Source: Eleginops maclovinus
Lineage: Eukaryota; Chordata; Actinopteri; Perciformes; Eleginopidae
Reading direction: 5' to 3'
Assembly: GCF_036324505.1 (NCBI RefSeq)
Contig: NC_086355.1
Span: forward strand, 23,238,018 to 23,302,017
DNA: 64,000 nucleotides
Part shown: piece by piece, positions 23,501-36,410 of the stretch
Layout: each line of letters begins with the position of its first letter
Numbering within the stretch: the first letter of the stretch is position 1
Program-made: the position numbers and the translations under genes
Notes under the pieces: model-generated
Told to the model about the DNA's origin: nothing
The model's input: the letters and a program-made list of their open reading frames with translations, nothing else
Databases searched by the model: none

Positions 23501-23689
23501 AACCTTGTATTTTTTGCAATTTGAATAATCCAACCTGGTCAAAAGTTATCGCTGATACTTGAAAATCTTTCAAAACTGATGCCTTGCCAAACCAGTTGCA
23601 GTGTGACCTTTTCTACCTCTGGACGGGCCCAGCCCTGTCCAACCAGACCTGTCAAACCCTGACCACAAGGAAACCCTTATCCTGAACTC

Positions 23690-24060
23690 TTTGATGGAAT
23701 GCTCGCACCATGCAAGCAGACTGGTCATAAATATAAATGACATTATTAATAAATGATGACCTCTTATTCAAATCCCTCATTGTGCATGCAAATGGCTTTA
23801 AAGGGGGGACACAGACAAAGAGTGGTCTGATGTGTGAAGTGTAATTGTTACAAGGGTGCTGACCTGAGATCATTAATATTAATTCACTACATTGTTTCAG
23901 CCCGTTACCCGGTGCAGCTGATGACCTCAGATATGAATGGGTTTGATTTTCATTCATGTGCAAAGTCTTTCAGAGCCCATGATTGTGTTCTGCTGAAAGG
24001 ACACACTGTATTGGTTATTAGGCCGCCATTCACTGAATTAGATTATGAATGCCTTTTTTG
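23690..24060. promoter_or_regulatory. Strong candidate conserved non-coding element
   Basis: This is a repeat-free block of about 370 bp with dense transcription-factor-like words. It has a perfect octamer ATGCAAAT (23786-23793), several TAAAT/ATTAAT homeodomain cores (ATTATTAATAAATGATGACC), GCTGACCTGAGATCATTAAT and GATGACCTCAGATATGAATG. Similar direct words (GATGACCTC twice, TGACCT) recur. The texture is that of a developmental enhancer. Regulatory function is inferred, and no target gene is in the window. Confidence 0.35.
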
Positions 24061-24755
24061 ATTTAATTGCACTTCATACATAATGTTCATAATGGTGTAG
24101 TTTTTTTAAGGCTCCTATTGACATTTCAAAATAAAGGACTGCATACTAAACCAGTGTTGTAATTAGAACAACATTTTAATTATAACCATGACAAAAAATT
24201 GAGATGTTTACTCGCATCACAGGGTTTTTTTATTTCAATTATGATGAAAGATGTTATCCTTTCTTAGAATATTAAATAATAAAATAATTTGTTTATGTTA
24301 GTTAAAGGTTCAGTGATGATATGTGGTTTGTTTGATTTAGAATACGTTTAATTTTGGTTGGCATTCATGAAGAATGAACTTGACTCATACTATTGTTCCA
24401 GCCTCCAAAGCTTAATAAGCAGAGACCTCATCATCTGTGTGAAAAGGACCCACTAGAGCCAGGTCATCAGCTTGGAATAGCTTGCAAATTGCTGTTGTGC
24501 AGTATCATTCCTTTCCTTTATGAAAAAAATATTGGGAGGCCCTGTCTGTTCTGATGGCCTAAGGCAGAGGCTTTTAAACTGAGTCACGCCTCTCTGGGGG
24601 GAGCAGGGGACTTGCAGAGGGAGTGCAGATGGAATGACGTGAGGCATGGATACTGCCTGAGGTAAAAGGAAGGGGAGCGAGTGTTTTGGGGGAAGAAAGT
24701 TACATGTACAGCAGTTATAGCACTGACCCAAGCTCAGGGAGGCGATTCAATAACC
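24061..24755. other. Intergenic DNA
   Basis: No gene or known repeat recognised. Confidence 0.45.
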
Positions 24756-25029
24756 TCTACTGTGACATGTCTCCATGCTTTAATGTTCAGAAAGCTCTTT
24801 ATTTTTCTCCTACCGCCTGTGCTGCAGCTCCTCTTTTCACCCTCTGTCTGGAACCAGAGTCTGCTCTGTTGTGATTGGTCAACCGCTTAGAGATAGACTA
24901 TCATATCATCCAATGTGTTGGAGCACTAGCCAATAGAAGCAGGAGTTTTATACTGTATATGATGTCACTATGTTACGGAAGTAAACAAAGGAGTCCAATC
25001 CAGTGCGTTTCAGGCAGGGGGGGAGTTTG
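24756..25029 (-). repeat. MITE-like dispersed repeat, copy 4 (both ends truncated)
   Basis: Shared words with copy 3 (11111-11568) appear in the same order: TGTGACATGTCTCCATGCTT, TTAATGTTCAGAAAGCTCTT, GTGATTGGTCAACCGCT, CAATAGAAGCAGGAG and AGTAAACAAAGGAGTCCAAT. It retains the middle of the element but neither terminus, and it has extra CTGCAGCTCC-type sequence that copy 1 also shows. Confidence 0.75.
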
Positions 25030-28000
25030 GATGGTACTTTCTTTGAGACTCACTCCTAACTCACATTATATCTCAGTCATATCTGCAAAGCATACCAATT
25101 CTTAGAGTCAAAATACACCTCCATAAAAATTATTGGAAATCATAAGCATCGATTTTCGTTGCATCTTCAGAACTGATTATCTTACCTGGAAATCAACATG
25201 TTTTTTAAAAAGCTTTCTTTGATATAAAGTTTCCAGTAATCGTTAGATATGGGTAAACTGAGAACAGGAACTGCCATTAGCTAATTGGTGCCAATTTACA
25301 AAAATGTATATACTTAATAAAACATTACAAACATTTTAAATGGTGAGTCAGGGGCTGGGATGTGGGGGGTTGTTGTCTAAGGTTACGTGTTATCTTCTCT
25401 GCCTCTCTCTTGTTATTTTTTTTCGAACACCATCTCTTACCACTTACCTTTTAAACCTGTTTAGCAAATTACAGTGTGATAGAAATTGTTGCTGCCTGGA
25501 TTATGCTAAAGGAGGTTGACTTTGTTTACACTGGAGACAGTGTCCATATCCTGGGCCCGGTGTGTGGTTAGCTTTAGGCAACAAAATCACTTTAGTCAAG
25601 GTTAGGGAGGGAGAGTGGTTTCAGTTAAATGCTAATAAAGTAAACACATCTCAGGCTTCAAGTCACTGTTGACTTTTTTGGTATTAAACCAGATGATTAT
25701 GTGAATGATTTAAATGTTGAAGAGTTTTTTGTGTATCTTGTGTTTTAAATATGTTGTTATATGTTTTACCAATGGGAAGCCACACTTGTTAACCCAATAA
25801 TATGTGTAAATGTTTTCTCTTAAAAATAATATATAGGGAAGTTCGATCCACCAAATATAAATATTGTTAATTCCATTATAATTTGCTCAAGGCAATGTTG
25901 CTGTGTCCACTTAGTATCTATGGTCCTTTACATTACTTATCTATGGATTATAGAGACACTGGATACATCGCCAGACATAAACGTGGCGGCTAATATATTT
26001 TGTGAAGAAGGCATGGCTTTCAGTATAAGAAAAGAGTCTTGAAAACTTAAACACTTTCAAACACAGGCACATGGAAGATGGGGCATGATTCATTGGGAGA
26101 GCAATGAAGTTAACTTGGGAATAGTTACCAGCAGTACAAAGGGAAAATCAGTTAAAAGCACATCTAGTCTGCATGGATGTAAATGAATTGTGATGATCTC
26201 AAACTTGAAAATGTGATTGAATCTGATGGCTCAATGTGATAATGTTGACGAAACCCATTTCAGATTTAACACCAATTACATTCTATCACAGTAAGTTTGA
26301 GACATGACAAAACAAGTTCCCTGCCACAGACTTAATGCAGTTCTGCCTCCCGTCAGCACTGTTAGTATGTGATAATGAGCAAACACTGTAATCCCACCAA
26401 TTAACTGACAGCAGCACCCCCCCCCCCCCCTCCCATTTCCTTGGCTTGTCTGTGTGAGTTTGATAATTGGGACTTTGATGGGTTCTAACACCAAATGTTC
26501 AGCCTGCATGAGATATGTGTTGGAAGTCACAGAGACGTTTTAACACTGCATACGGTTTGTTCACCTCAAAGTGAGAGATGCAAAGGTGTCTGACATTGTT
26601 GAAATTCTCTTTCAAAAAACGCTGTGTGGTTCACAATATGTGATCACCCTCCTTTGTTTCAGTTCACAGGGGGAGCTTGTGCGGTCGAGGTTAACATCTT
26701 GACAAAGGAGGTGTAAGTCCTCTGTTGTGTCCGCAAACTGTGGCCTGTGAGAAAATATGTGCTTACATGTTTTTTGGATGAATGGCTCAAATAATTCATC
26801 TTACAACAACGACACAACCACTAACACAAATCCAAAGGGTGGAGGAGAGCCGAGGGGTAGAGGGCCCATGACTTGTTTTGGTGGTTTATACAAAAGTAGC
26901 ACTATCAGAAAGCACTCTCCCCTCTGCCAAGACCGGCCTATGGTGGGTCCCAACGAATTAAGAGAGTGACACAAGTCATTTTTTTCCACTCGAGCGAGAA
27001 ATTATTATGACACATTTGCATCAATCCACATTGACTTAAGATGTAATCGTCGCGCTCAAAAAATTCACTATAGTTTTTATTACTGAATATGGTTTAAAAT
27101 AAAGACCTATGTCACTTTTTTTAATTGTAACTAAATGTATCCTACTGTACACATGGCCTTTAGTTGATAACTAGTGGATAAGCATTTTGGATTGAACTGA
27201 GCTGGGAGGAAAACCTTTTGTGGCTGTACGTCACTAATCGTCACTGATAAATTAAAAATGATGGATTATACACATTTAATAATTGATAAATACAAAGACC
27301 AACTAAACAAGACCATATCCTAGTAAGGAGATGCAATACAGCATGCAGTAAAAAGAGGGGCAAAAACAATAAATACAAGATAAATTCCTGTATATGGATT
27401 TCATTAGTCACTATTTAGTCCTCTAACATCCCTCTGGTGCTGCCTTCAGGAATCTGTACAGTGACTACTTATAAGTGTGTCTTTCTTTCACTTTGAGTGC
27501 AATCATTGAGGTCCAGTGGTTCATTTCCTGTGTGGAAATAAGGGATAATTGCATAATTTAAAAGACAACACAAATAGCTGAGTGTTAACAGTCAGGGACT
27601 GTTGAGGTTGCTAAAGGTAATTTCACTAATGTATTGGATAAAAATAAAGAGTCTGCAAAGGTAATGTAGACGTGTTGGACTCTAGATTGTAAAGAGACTA
27701 TCTGCCTCACTGTACCTTTTTTTCATGACACGACACACAAAGCACAAAAGAAAGCCTTTACTGAAAAAAGGGCAACTGTTCTTAAGTACAACAGAAAATC
27801 GCTATGCTTAGGTAACAGGTAAAATAACAAAAAACAAGAAATAAAATCAAGGTAGTTTCAAAATGAAAAAGGACAAAGTATAAAACAAACCTTGGCTGAG
27901 AGCTCTTGCAAATACAGCATGACAAGACGCTGGCTGTCTGACACATGGGACAAGACAAACGTAGACAGGAGCTATATATAGACAGGTTTACGGGGGCACA

Positions 28001-29314
28001 GGTGCAGACAATCAGGGTGGGGTCGACAATCACAGACGAGGAAGTGAGGTGATCTGCAACGAAAGGGAGAGGTTACTACATTAAACAGACAAGACAAGAC
28101 TGAACTAAATTCATTAACTAAACAGATTTGACCAGCCACAACAACAATTTATTCAAAAGTCAACGACGTTACCAGTTGCTTTTGGAACTCACATGATGTC
28201 CACAGAAAGGAACCAGAATTGATCTTTAATTAATCACTTTATTTTGTTTGACACTTTCAAAAGAAACTTAAAATATTTGCCATCAACCACGAAGATCATT
28301 TTGGAAGGCAAACAAAACATTTTTAGCCACAGTTAACGCAGATCAGACAGTTGTGCCACCCTGACCTGGATCAGTGGTGGAACACCAAAGTCACTTTGAA
28401 GTTCTAAATGTAATGGAATAATTGTACATGTTATATATGGTGTAACAAATGGTCTACATTACTTTGTCTCACTTCTGTCTCCAACTTGTGCTCCATCTTC
28501 AATTCATGCAGGCTTATCGAGCATAGCATCCATATTGCTTTGCAGTACACATTGTTAATGTTGGTGACTTCTACGCTTTTACTTGGGTTTTAGAACTGGC
28601 GATTTTAAGTCAAAGAAACTCCTATCCCTTTCAAACTGTGACATTTGAAGTTATATTCATTTTAAGCGGCAGTAGACTGTTCTCTCTTCTCATTATTGAT
28701 TCAGTTTCTTTGTTCATTTGTCCTCTCCCAAGCTATTATCACTTTTACAGCTATTTTTACGAGCCTCTCATGGCTGCCCACCAATTAAGCTTTGCACCCC
28801 ATTAAAGTTCTCACTGGCTGACATAAGTGCTGCGCTCCACAGGATTCAACACTGCACCGTCCATTGTGTCCATACGGCACCTGGCAACCCCCCCACCCTA
28901 TAAAATATTAACACCTACTATCACTCCTGCTGCACTTCAACTCCTGTGAGGTCCACTTAAAAATCTATACTGCCACAAACACATCCAACCGACCCACCAA
29001 ACAATCGGAGCTGCCAGTGTGAGGTCGGCCGGTCTGCAGCTCCGGTATCGAGCTGCTTTCAGTCCGGCTGCATTATTCATCATGTAGAAAGGCAGGACAT
29101 GTTTACTGTCCCACTTCTGTGGTTAGAGAGAGGACCGGAAATGAGGTGAGAAGATTGCTCTTTATCACATATTTAAGACATAGAACTGAGTAACTAGTAT
29201 AGCCCACATGTAGGTCTTCATATTATAGCTTTACATATCATTAAATATTTATATAGGAAAGAAAACAATGAAAGTGAGCGAAGTACTAATGTTAAGTGCT
29301 TACTACTAAGCTGT
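25030..29314. other. Long intergenic stretch
   Basis: No gene is supported over 4.3 kb. A 14-bp poly-C tract is at 26417-26430. Near 27780-28060 is a mixed-composition block with TATATATAGACAGG and CAGGTGCAGACAATCAGG that may be an old repeat I cannot name. The remainder is unassigned AT-rich DNA. Confidence 0.4.
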
Positions 29315-29338
29315 AAGTAACCCTAACCCTAACCCTTA
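29315..29338. repeat. Short interstitial telomere-like repeat
   Basis: AGTAACCCTAACCCTAACCC contains three tandem CCCTAA-type units, the vertebrate telomere motif. It is too short to be more than a chance or repair-derived insertion. Confidence 0.7.
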
Positions 29339-29693
29339 CCACTAGGAAGTACCTTATGGCCAATTTCGAAATGTAACACAACACCTGAAAATGTATTACA
29401 ACACATGTTTTATAGATCTACAAGAACAATGTATTTCTTTTCAAAAAGCTCTGTAATTCAAATGGTTACATGACATGTCATCAAAACTGTTTCATCCGGA
29501 GACAGAAGACTTAATTAATGTCACAATTAAACTTGACATACGATTCAAGATTAATTGAATCGCAAAAAAAAAGCACTTCATAGAGTTAGCTTCGACTTCG
29601 CAACAAATGCACTTACAATGGTATGAGTGGCTTGAAGTGAAAATATCTGCATTTTCATTGTTGTTCAGAGTTTGATTATCTATGTTTATTGCA

Positions 29694-29980
29694 CTTTGGA
29701 TAAAAGTGTCAGCTAAATGTAATGTAATTTACTCCAAAAGACATGAAACTTGACTCTCACATGACTCAACTTAGACTTGTAATGACTAGAGACTTGACTT
29801 ATTTGAAATGATTAAAGTCAACTTAGTGGCTGCATGGATGTACAGTATAAAGAGAACGACTTGTAATGACTTGTTATTTGTTTGACTTGTCTCAAATGAT
29901 TAAAGTCAACTTTTTTAAGTGGTTTCAACTTGTGTCAGACTTTTCTTTACATTACATTTAGCTGACGCTTTAATCCAAAG
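29694..29980. repeat. Inverted pair of LINE/SINE tails around a GACTTG-rich repeat
   Basis: The arm CTTTGGATAAAAGTGTCAGC (29694 on) through AATGTAA pairs with the reverse complement of 29947-29980, about 34 bp with 2-3 mismatches. The words TTTGGATAAAAG-GTCAGCTAAATG are familiar 3'-tail sequence of fish retroposons. Between the arms (29740-29940) are degenerate repeats of GACTTG/CAAATGATTAAAGTCAAC. It is either two opposed retroposon tails or one foldback element. Confidence 0.6.
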
Positions 29981-30109
29981 CAACATACAATAATTGTAAG
30001 ACTATAATGACACAAACCCACCAACAACACTTCAGATGTATCCGCTTCATTTAATCCAGACCATTGTGTTTGTGATGGTGCATTAGTTTTAAATGGGTAA
30101 ACACTTTAA

Positions 30110-30600
30110 GCATCAATGGAAGCCAGTGATGTGAGCAGTGGAGCAATTACGTTTATTGTGAGAACTTCGGTACATTGAAAACCAGTCAAGCTGCTGCATT
30201 CTGAATAAGCTGCAGCCAGGTGGGAGCAGCAGTTAAGATGTGAGCTGACCACAGCCTGGACCAAAACCTGGTTAGCCTGCTGGACCAGTAGGAGACGTAT
30301 CCACCTTGTTGAAGAGTGTGTATCTGCAAGAGCGGGTTGTAGCAGCGATGTTCGACGCAAAGGACAATTCGTTGTCTAGTGTCAGACCCAGGTTCCTTTC
30401 TGTCTGAGTCCGGGAAACAACAGAGGTGTCCATGTTAATAGAAAGGTCATGGATGGGAGAGTCTTTAGCTGGAAGGAAGAGCAGTTCTGACTTTTTAATA
30501 TTGAGCTTTGAGTGGTGTATAGACATCCACTGAGAGATGTTAGCCAGACAAGCAGAGATGAACGATACCAGACTGAGGAAAGTCAAGAAGAGTATAACAA
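30110..30600 (-). pseudogene. L2/Maui-like LINE reverse transcriptase fragment
   Basis: The minus-strand translation contains ISACLANISQWMSIHHSKLN, KKSELLFLPAK and RNLGLTLDNELSFASNIAAT. These are the conserved post-YADD thumb-side motifs of fish L2-type reverse transcriptase (usual form ACLADISEWMSAHHLKLN, TELLFLPAK, RNLGV.LDD.LS). A second frame at 30106-30360 continues with a QVLVQA motif. Frameshifts and lost C-terminal motifs show an old copy lacking both ends. Confidence 0.82.
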
Positions 30601-30814
30601 AGTTAAAGAGAGAGTCGCTAAAGACAGCACACTCAAGTGTTCTAGAAAGAAATGATAGAAGTGATACTGGTTTGTGGTGTATTCAGAAGGGTTGAGTAGG
30701 TTTTCTTTATTATTATTCATTTTTATTTGACTTTATCCTTGTCTCAAAAGACTCAGGATTTAGTTTGGATGTCTTAAAATCAATACAAGTTGATTTTGAT
30801 ATACATAGTCTATT

Positions 30815-31065
30815 TTGCACATCTCTGCACAGCTGTCCACACTAAAATGTCATACACTGCAGTTGTCATATATTCATTGTACTATTTTATTTATTTATTT
30901 ATTTTGTTACTTTTGTATATTTAAAGGTGGCCTTAATACTTGTCTTTTGTTTACCTTCTCTTTCTCTGTTTTTTTCTTATTTTATGTTTGCACCATCATC
31001 CACCAAAGCAAATTTGTTGTACTGTATGTGTGAACGCACCTGGCATTAAACTTTTTTTGAATTAG
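30815..31065 (+). repeat. LINE 3'-UTR fragment
   Basis: TGCACCATCATCCACCAAAG followed by CAAATTTGTTGTACTGTATG and a GGCATTAAAC tail is the 3'-end signature of a fish LINE. Compare the same order (GCACCAT..CAAGACAAATTCCTCGTATG..) at 61956-62000. No coding part remains. Confidence 0.5.
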
Positions 31066-31085
31066 TTCAGACATTCCTTGGACTT

Positions 31086-31500
31086 GGACAGGGTCATATC
31101 CAAGACGGCTTGACAGCGGCTCTTCTTCCTCCGCAGGCTGCGGAAGCTCAACATGGACTCCAGGATACTCTGCAACTTCTACAGGTGCACCATCGAGAGT
31201 ATCCTGACTGGCGGCATCACCGCCTGGTATGGCAGTTGCACCGCCCTCAACCGTAAGACTCTACAGAGGGTGGTGAAAACTGCTCAGCACATCACCAGGA
31301 CGGAGCTGCCATCCATGGAGGACCTCTACACCCAGCGGTGTAGGAAGAAGGCCGGTAGGATATTAAAGGACCCCCATCACCCCAGCAACAATCTGTTCTG
31401 TCTGCTGCCGTCTGGCAGACGGTACCGCAGCATCCGGACCAAGACTACCAGACTCAGAGACAGTTTTATACCACAGGCTATAAGACTGCTGAACTCCTGA
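31086..31500 (+). pseudogene. LINE ORF2 C-terminal fragment
   Basis: The frame reads RLFFLRRLRKLNMDSRILCN, then WYGSCTALNRKTLQRVVKTA, then FCLLPSGRRYRSIRTKTTRL and SFIPQAIRLLNS before a stop at 31498-31500. This is the conserved C-terminal tail of a fish non-LTR reverse transcriptase. One in-frame stop lies near 31107, and the reverse transcriptase core is absent. It is a 5'-truncated insertion. The clade (Rex1/CR1-like or related) is not certain. Confidence 0.85.
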
Positions 31501-31534
31501 GCTCTGTGAATGTCTACTCACATCTGTTTATAGT

Positions 31535-31574
<40 letters not shown>

Positions 31575-31915
31575 CACATCTGCCATACATATCTGTTTAT
31601 AGTACACATATCTATATATTATACATATCTGCCATATACATCTGCTATACCTAATATATGCATCTGTCCATACCTCCTCATTCAACAGTGTAAAGTATTT
31701 AAATACTTTCAATGTATTCCACATATGCATATATTTCACATCCTTAAATCTTTATTGTTGTTATTGTAAATATTCTTCTCTCTTTTTGCACTACTTTATT
31801 TATCTTATTTGCACCATGTATGTTGAGTTGTTGGAGGAGCATGGGATATAAGATTTTCATTGCCAACATATATGCTGTATCTGCTGTGCATATGACAAAT
31901 AAAACCTTGAAACTT
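31501..31915 (+). repeat. LINE 3'-UTR with (AT)n microsatellite
   Basis: This follows directly on the ORF stop. An (AT)n run lies at about 31539-31572. The end TTGGAGGAGCATGGGATATA then AAGATTTTCATTGCC and a final AATAAAACC polyadenylation-like tail match the second copy at 56391-56812. Confidence 0.75.
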
Positions 31916-34900
31916 GTTCTCAAGGAATTTTCTCAATTGGCCATACTAATAATCAACCAGAACAGTGCCATGGGGATTCAGAGGAACTCCTACTGTAACA
32001 CCTCGACTCTTTATGAATTCAAAGTATGCTGTGGTACTTCCTTTTAATAAGTAAACATAGGGACCAGGCACTGAGAGCACACACATCCATCAAGGCCTGT
32101 GAGGACATGCTTACAAATATCTTCACAGCACGATATCTGTCTGGAACTCAAAACATACTAAATGAGTGATCACATCCCCACTCTGGGAGCCAGTGATTCC
32201 CTCATTTGATGGATATAATTAAAAGGAGATATGTTAATGCTCCAGACCCCCAACGTTCACTTGATCTGGAATCAGACAACACAACAGCAGAGAGAAGCAG
32301 CAAGATATGTTGTTGTTGTTGTTGATGATGTTGTTCAGGATCTTGCCAGGAACTCCCTTTCTCCCTACTGACAAAATGTCTGTGCTGTCTGCCAGAGCCG
32401 GGCCTAGCCTTAATTCACTTAATCATGCCGTTCTCCGCTTACTGTCTGAAGAATGGGGATTAGTAAACTGCATTCGGGCTTTGTGAAACCGTACATTTGC
32501 CAACTTCCGATAAAGGGAATTATTGTAAAACGTATTTGTTTCTCTTCCTGGTACCTTTTGTTATGAAGACAATGCAAAGTAATGTTCTACAAATACTGTT
32601 TCCTTCCCAAATCATTTTTTCAATTGTATAATCCTCCTCATACCTTTGCAAAAGAAAAGAAAATGGAAATAGTATCATTTATTTTTCTATTTCAAGCACT
32701 GGGTGTGCTAATCCCCTCTGTTGTACAGTCCGTGTACATCATAGTTGAATGGTTTGGTCCTGGCCCGGAGCCCAGACAGTCAGTGGCTCATCTCCATCCT
32801 CCTGAGCGACCCCCCCCCCCCAAACACACACTCACACGCCCAACACACACCATGCAGTCACTGCTCTGCACCCTCTTTTGTCCTGTTCCTATGTATCAGT
32901 CTACACACACATACAGTCACCCATCCTCCCACATAAATCCACACACAATCAAATACTCGTTGTAGAAGAATATGTAAATGAAATATAATGTTACAAAAAG
33001 TGGTAGTAAAGTAATCAGAATGGGATCATTATGGTATTTACTGTTAAGAGCATATTGTGTCTGAACTAGGTTGAAAAAAACAAATCCTCTAACTGTGGAA
33101 TGAAAAGTGTCAAGGTTAAATGTAAAGTCACTTGTAGTAGGTTCAGGTAAAATATTCTTCTTCTGAATTAATTCGGTTATGAATTTATGATAGGAAAATT
33201 GACAAATTAAAACTCACGAGCTAGAAAACTAACACGCTCAAGTGTCTTTCTATAAAGTGCAGGAACCGGACAATGGTCACCTGTAAGGTAAGGTATTCGG
33301 AAAAAGTGTTACAACAAAGAATGGGGGGGTGGTTATTGTCCTTCACCTTGGTAAACCAATTAGAAACAAGGAGGCTTTAGCCATAACAATGCTAATACAA
33401 CGTTTGTTTAACAGTATGTTCCCGGGGTCTGCTCGTACTTTGTTTTTGTCAGCCTCCCCCAACTGAAAAATAAGTTAACATTAAAATGTTGAGAAGGAGG
33501 TCCGGACTTTTCCAACACACTTCTGTGTGAGCACACATCCCTGCTGCACCCCATGCAGGGCAGCTCTGGGTTTATTGTCAGTCACTACGGCGAGCAGATC
33601 CTGGCACATCTTCTGTCCCTGCTGTCAATGAGGCTGATGTCCTGGGTCAGTGCCACCCTAACGCTGCCCTCGCCTCACCCACCCTTCCTCCAACTCCCCA
33701 AACTCTTCCTTCCCTGTGTGTTTCCATTAAAGGCATCCTCAATTATTGTAAAAAAAAAATCACAATGGAATGAAATGAAAGAAAGCAGGTCGTCTGTGCC
33801 TGCTACAAAGCGAGAGAATCAGACTGACCTGCTCTCACATCTCACTTCTTTTTATTATTATTTTATTATTTATGTCACCTTCACTTTTGCTCTTGTTCTG
33901 TGATTCTTTCTTATTTTTAATTACATTTCTAGTTCCTGTTCAAAAAGTATAGTTTTTCAAGAAAACATGTAGTTCTTGAATTTGTCTCAGATGTTTATGA
34001 TCAGTACATTTCAAATGTTGCAATTGTACAGAGTTTTGGCAGTACTGTATGGCATTATGGTCATGCTAATAAAGCTATTTGAATTGAATTGTGAAAGGGG
34101 AAATCCAAAATGCTCTGTCAGAGGCAGGGAGTGAGACAGGCTGAGAGAGAAAGAAGGGACAGAGGGAGGAGAGATTTCCTCTCGGGACAAACAGAAGGGG
34201 GACGGCGGGGAAGGAGCAGTGGTGGAGTTCCTTTTTAGTCCCAGCCCCGAGGTTGATACTTATTCTGCCTGACGCTAACGGTATCCCGTTGTCATGGGAA
34301 CATGGCTAGCTGGTAATTCTATCTAATGCTCCCATGTCTCCGAGTACAACTAAACTGTCAGACAGACGAGGGGCGAGGACGGGAGGCAAAAGTTGAGTGG
34401 AGCGTCAGAGTGCTGCGCAGCACGGCCCAGCGCAGCAGGGCGTTGAACACTCCACTGCACAGCGCTGCTCCGGAGGACAGAGCAGTGCCAGGCAGGACAG
34501 CACACAGCAGGAGAGTAAAGACCACAACAGAGGAGGGTCTTAAAGCACTAGACAACGGAGTGGGTCACTGAGTACTGTGGTGGAAATTCTTCAATGAAAT
34601 CTGGTGAAAGGGTTGTGCAACTACTCAAACTGAACAGTCTGCTTTTACAGAGCTACAATAAATACATGCTTGGCCATAAGATAACCAACCCATGACCCTG
34701 TCAAAGGCAATAGACCCATGATCAGATCAGTGCTTACTCCCTGTGTGAGTGATATCAACTACATTGATCTACTATATTGTAACATGTAAGGCTGACAGAA
34801 TAGTATTATTTATATAACATAAGATTCAGTTCTTTGATAATCATAATTCCATTGAAGTACTTTCTAAGTGAAAAAGAGAAGACATTGATCCCTACCCTCA

Positions 34901-36109
34901 TGCAGCAGTGATAGCATCCATTACATCTGGCTCAAAGTATATGGACAGTTCAAATGCTTTGAAGTCATTGTTTGGAGATGTTTTTTATGCTTTGCTGCTA
35001 AGGTTCAATTATTGAATACATGAGAGCAAACCATCCAGGTACTTTTTGGGTAAAAAAACTCTCAGATAAATACAGATTCTGAGTTTTCGCTAATTACATC
35101 AAAAAATACCATGCATTTTTTTTAACTACAAGGAGCCCAACCACCAAAGTCAGTTGGGCAAACAACTGCACAATGTCATTGGAGATTGATATTTGCCCTC
35201 AATTTATAGTTATATTAAAAATCTGTAGAAAAATGATGTCATGTCAACGGGTATTTTCTTAGCTTGTCAGTGTTTAATATTTTAATTCAGAATCAACATC
35301 TACTACTTTAACATTTAACACTTCATATGTTTACTTTGATAATTGACAGGAACCTCATTAACATTATAATGTGAGGAAGTGTTTTCTCACAGACGTACAC
35401 GTATTGGACTGAATGGGTCCCATTCATTATGTCTGGAATAACCATTTTCTTTTATCGTCCTTTCTTCGAAGTAAAAGTACAATTAATCAAAACTTTGGAC
35501 CTTTCTGTTGATTGACATGCAATACACTACACAACATCTCTCAATTTTTTCCCCGCCAATTCCTTGTTTAGCGTAAAGTGGGCGAAGCCATTATTTCACC
35601 AGGCAGGTCCTGCTACTCTGTTCTATACTCTGTTTCAAAGTAAGTTCAAGGGAAAAACGTCTGTTTTTAAAAAATTCAGTGTGAACAAACGTTGCCGGCC
35701 TGCCCTAAACCATAAGGACAGACAACACCTTTGATACAAACTGGAAAAAGACATAAGTATGACTGACTGCTAAAGTAGGGGGTCAATCAGCCTAAAGTGG
35801 GATAAATTGTTTAAACTGTTACGGTATGTGTGCACTTAAACAAAAGCCAAAAACAGATAAAAATAAAAAGCAGGTGTTGCTGTTTTTTTATAGATAATTG
35901 CGAGTGTACAACCATAGAATAAGATCTGTCACATTAATCATATCTCTTCTTTCATTTCACACATATGACATTATAAAGTTCTATAATCTATATAATCTAT
36001 AATCACAGATAAGTGTTTAGGTGCAAGCATAGAGGGGGAAACCAATCGGCTTATCCGGCTAAGATATGTGCTTCAGGTCTCTCTTTTTTTTAGGGTCGAC
36101 CAGTCACCC
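31916..36109. other. Long intergenic stretch
   Basis: About 32380-32530 is repeat-free with CCTTAATTCACTTAATCATG and looks conserved-element-like. A CCCACA/CACA-rich zone lies at 32810-32945. A LINE-tail-like end (TCATGCTAATAAAGCTATTT then GAATTGAATTG) lies at about 34060-34093. A GA-rich zone is at 34120-34210. No gene is supported. Confidence 0.4.
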
Positions 36110-36410
36110 AGTCATCTAACCAGCCAGTTGGCCGTCCAGCCAGCCAGCTAGCCAGCCAGCCAGCCGACCCAGAGTGCCCCTGGTGCCACTTAAGAATCAT
36201 GGGAAAAGAATGTTCTTAGCTCTTTTCTGTCCTGATTATATCAGATGTGGAGGAAATGGAGGGATTCTGGGTGGATGCCAGCCCTGCCGAACCCTGGGGA
36301 AAGGAGGAGGAGGAGGTGGAGGGAGGAGGGCAGTAAGAAAAGGGGTAGATGAGGAGGAGAGGAAGGAGATTGGTAAGAGAGGAGAAAGGAGGGGAGGAAT
36401 GTGGTGACAC
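36110..36410. repeat. CCAG-rich simple repeat and polypurine tract
   Basis: 36120-36166 has degenerate (CCAG)n units. 36294-36400 is nearly all purine on the plus strand (GGAGGAGGAGGAGGTGGAGG followed by similar GA blocks), which can form triplex DNA. Open frames here are low-complexity artefacts. Confidence 0.75.

Noticed and set aside
30272..30586. A host exon on the minus strand
   Set aside because: The residues match L2-type reverse transcriptase motifs and are broken by frameshifts.
34326..34571. Overlapping open frames on both strands in a GC-richer block
   Set aside because: No recognisable domain or splice context, and length is within chance for this composition.
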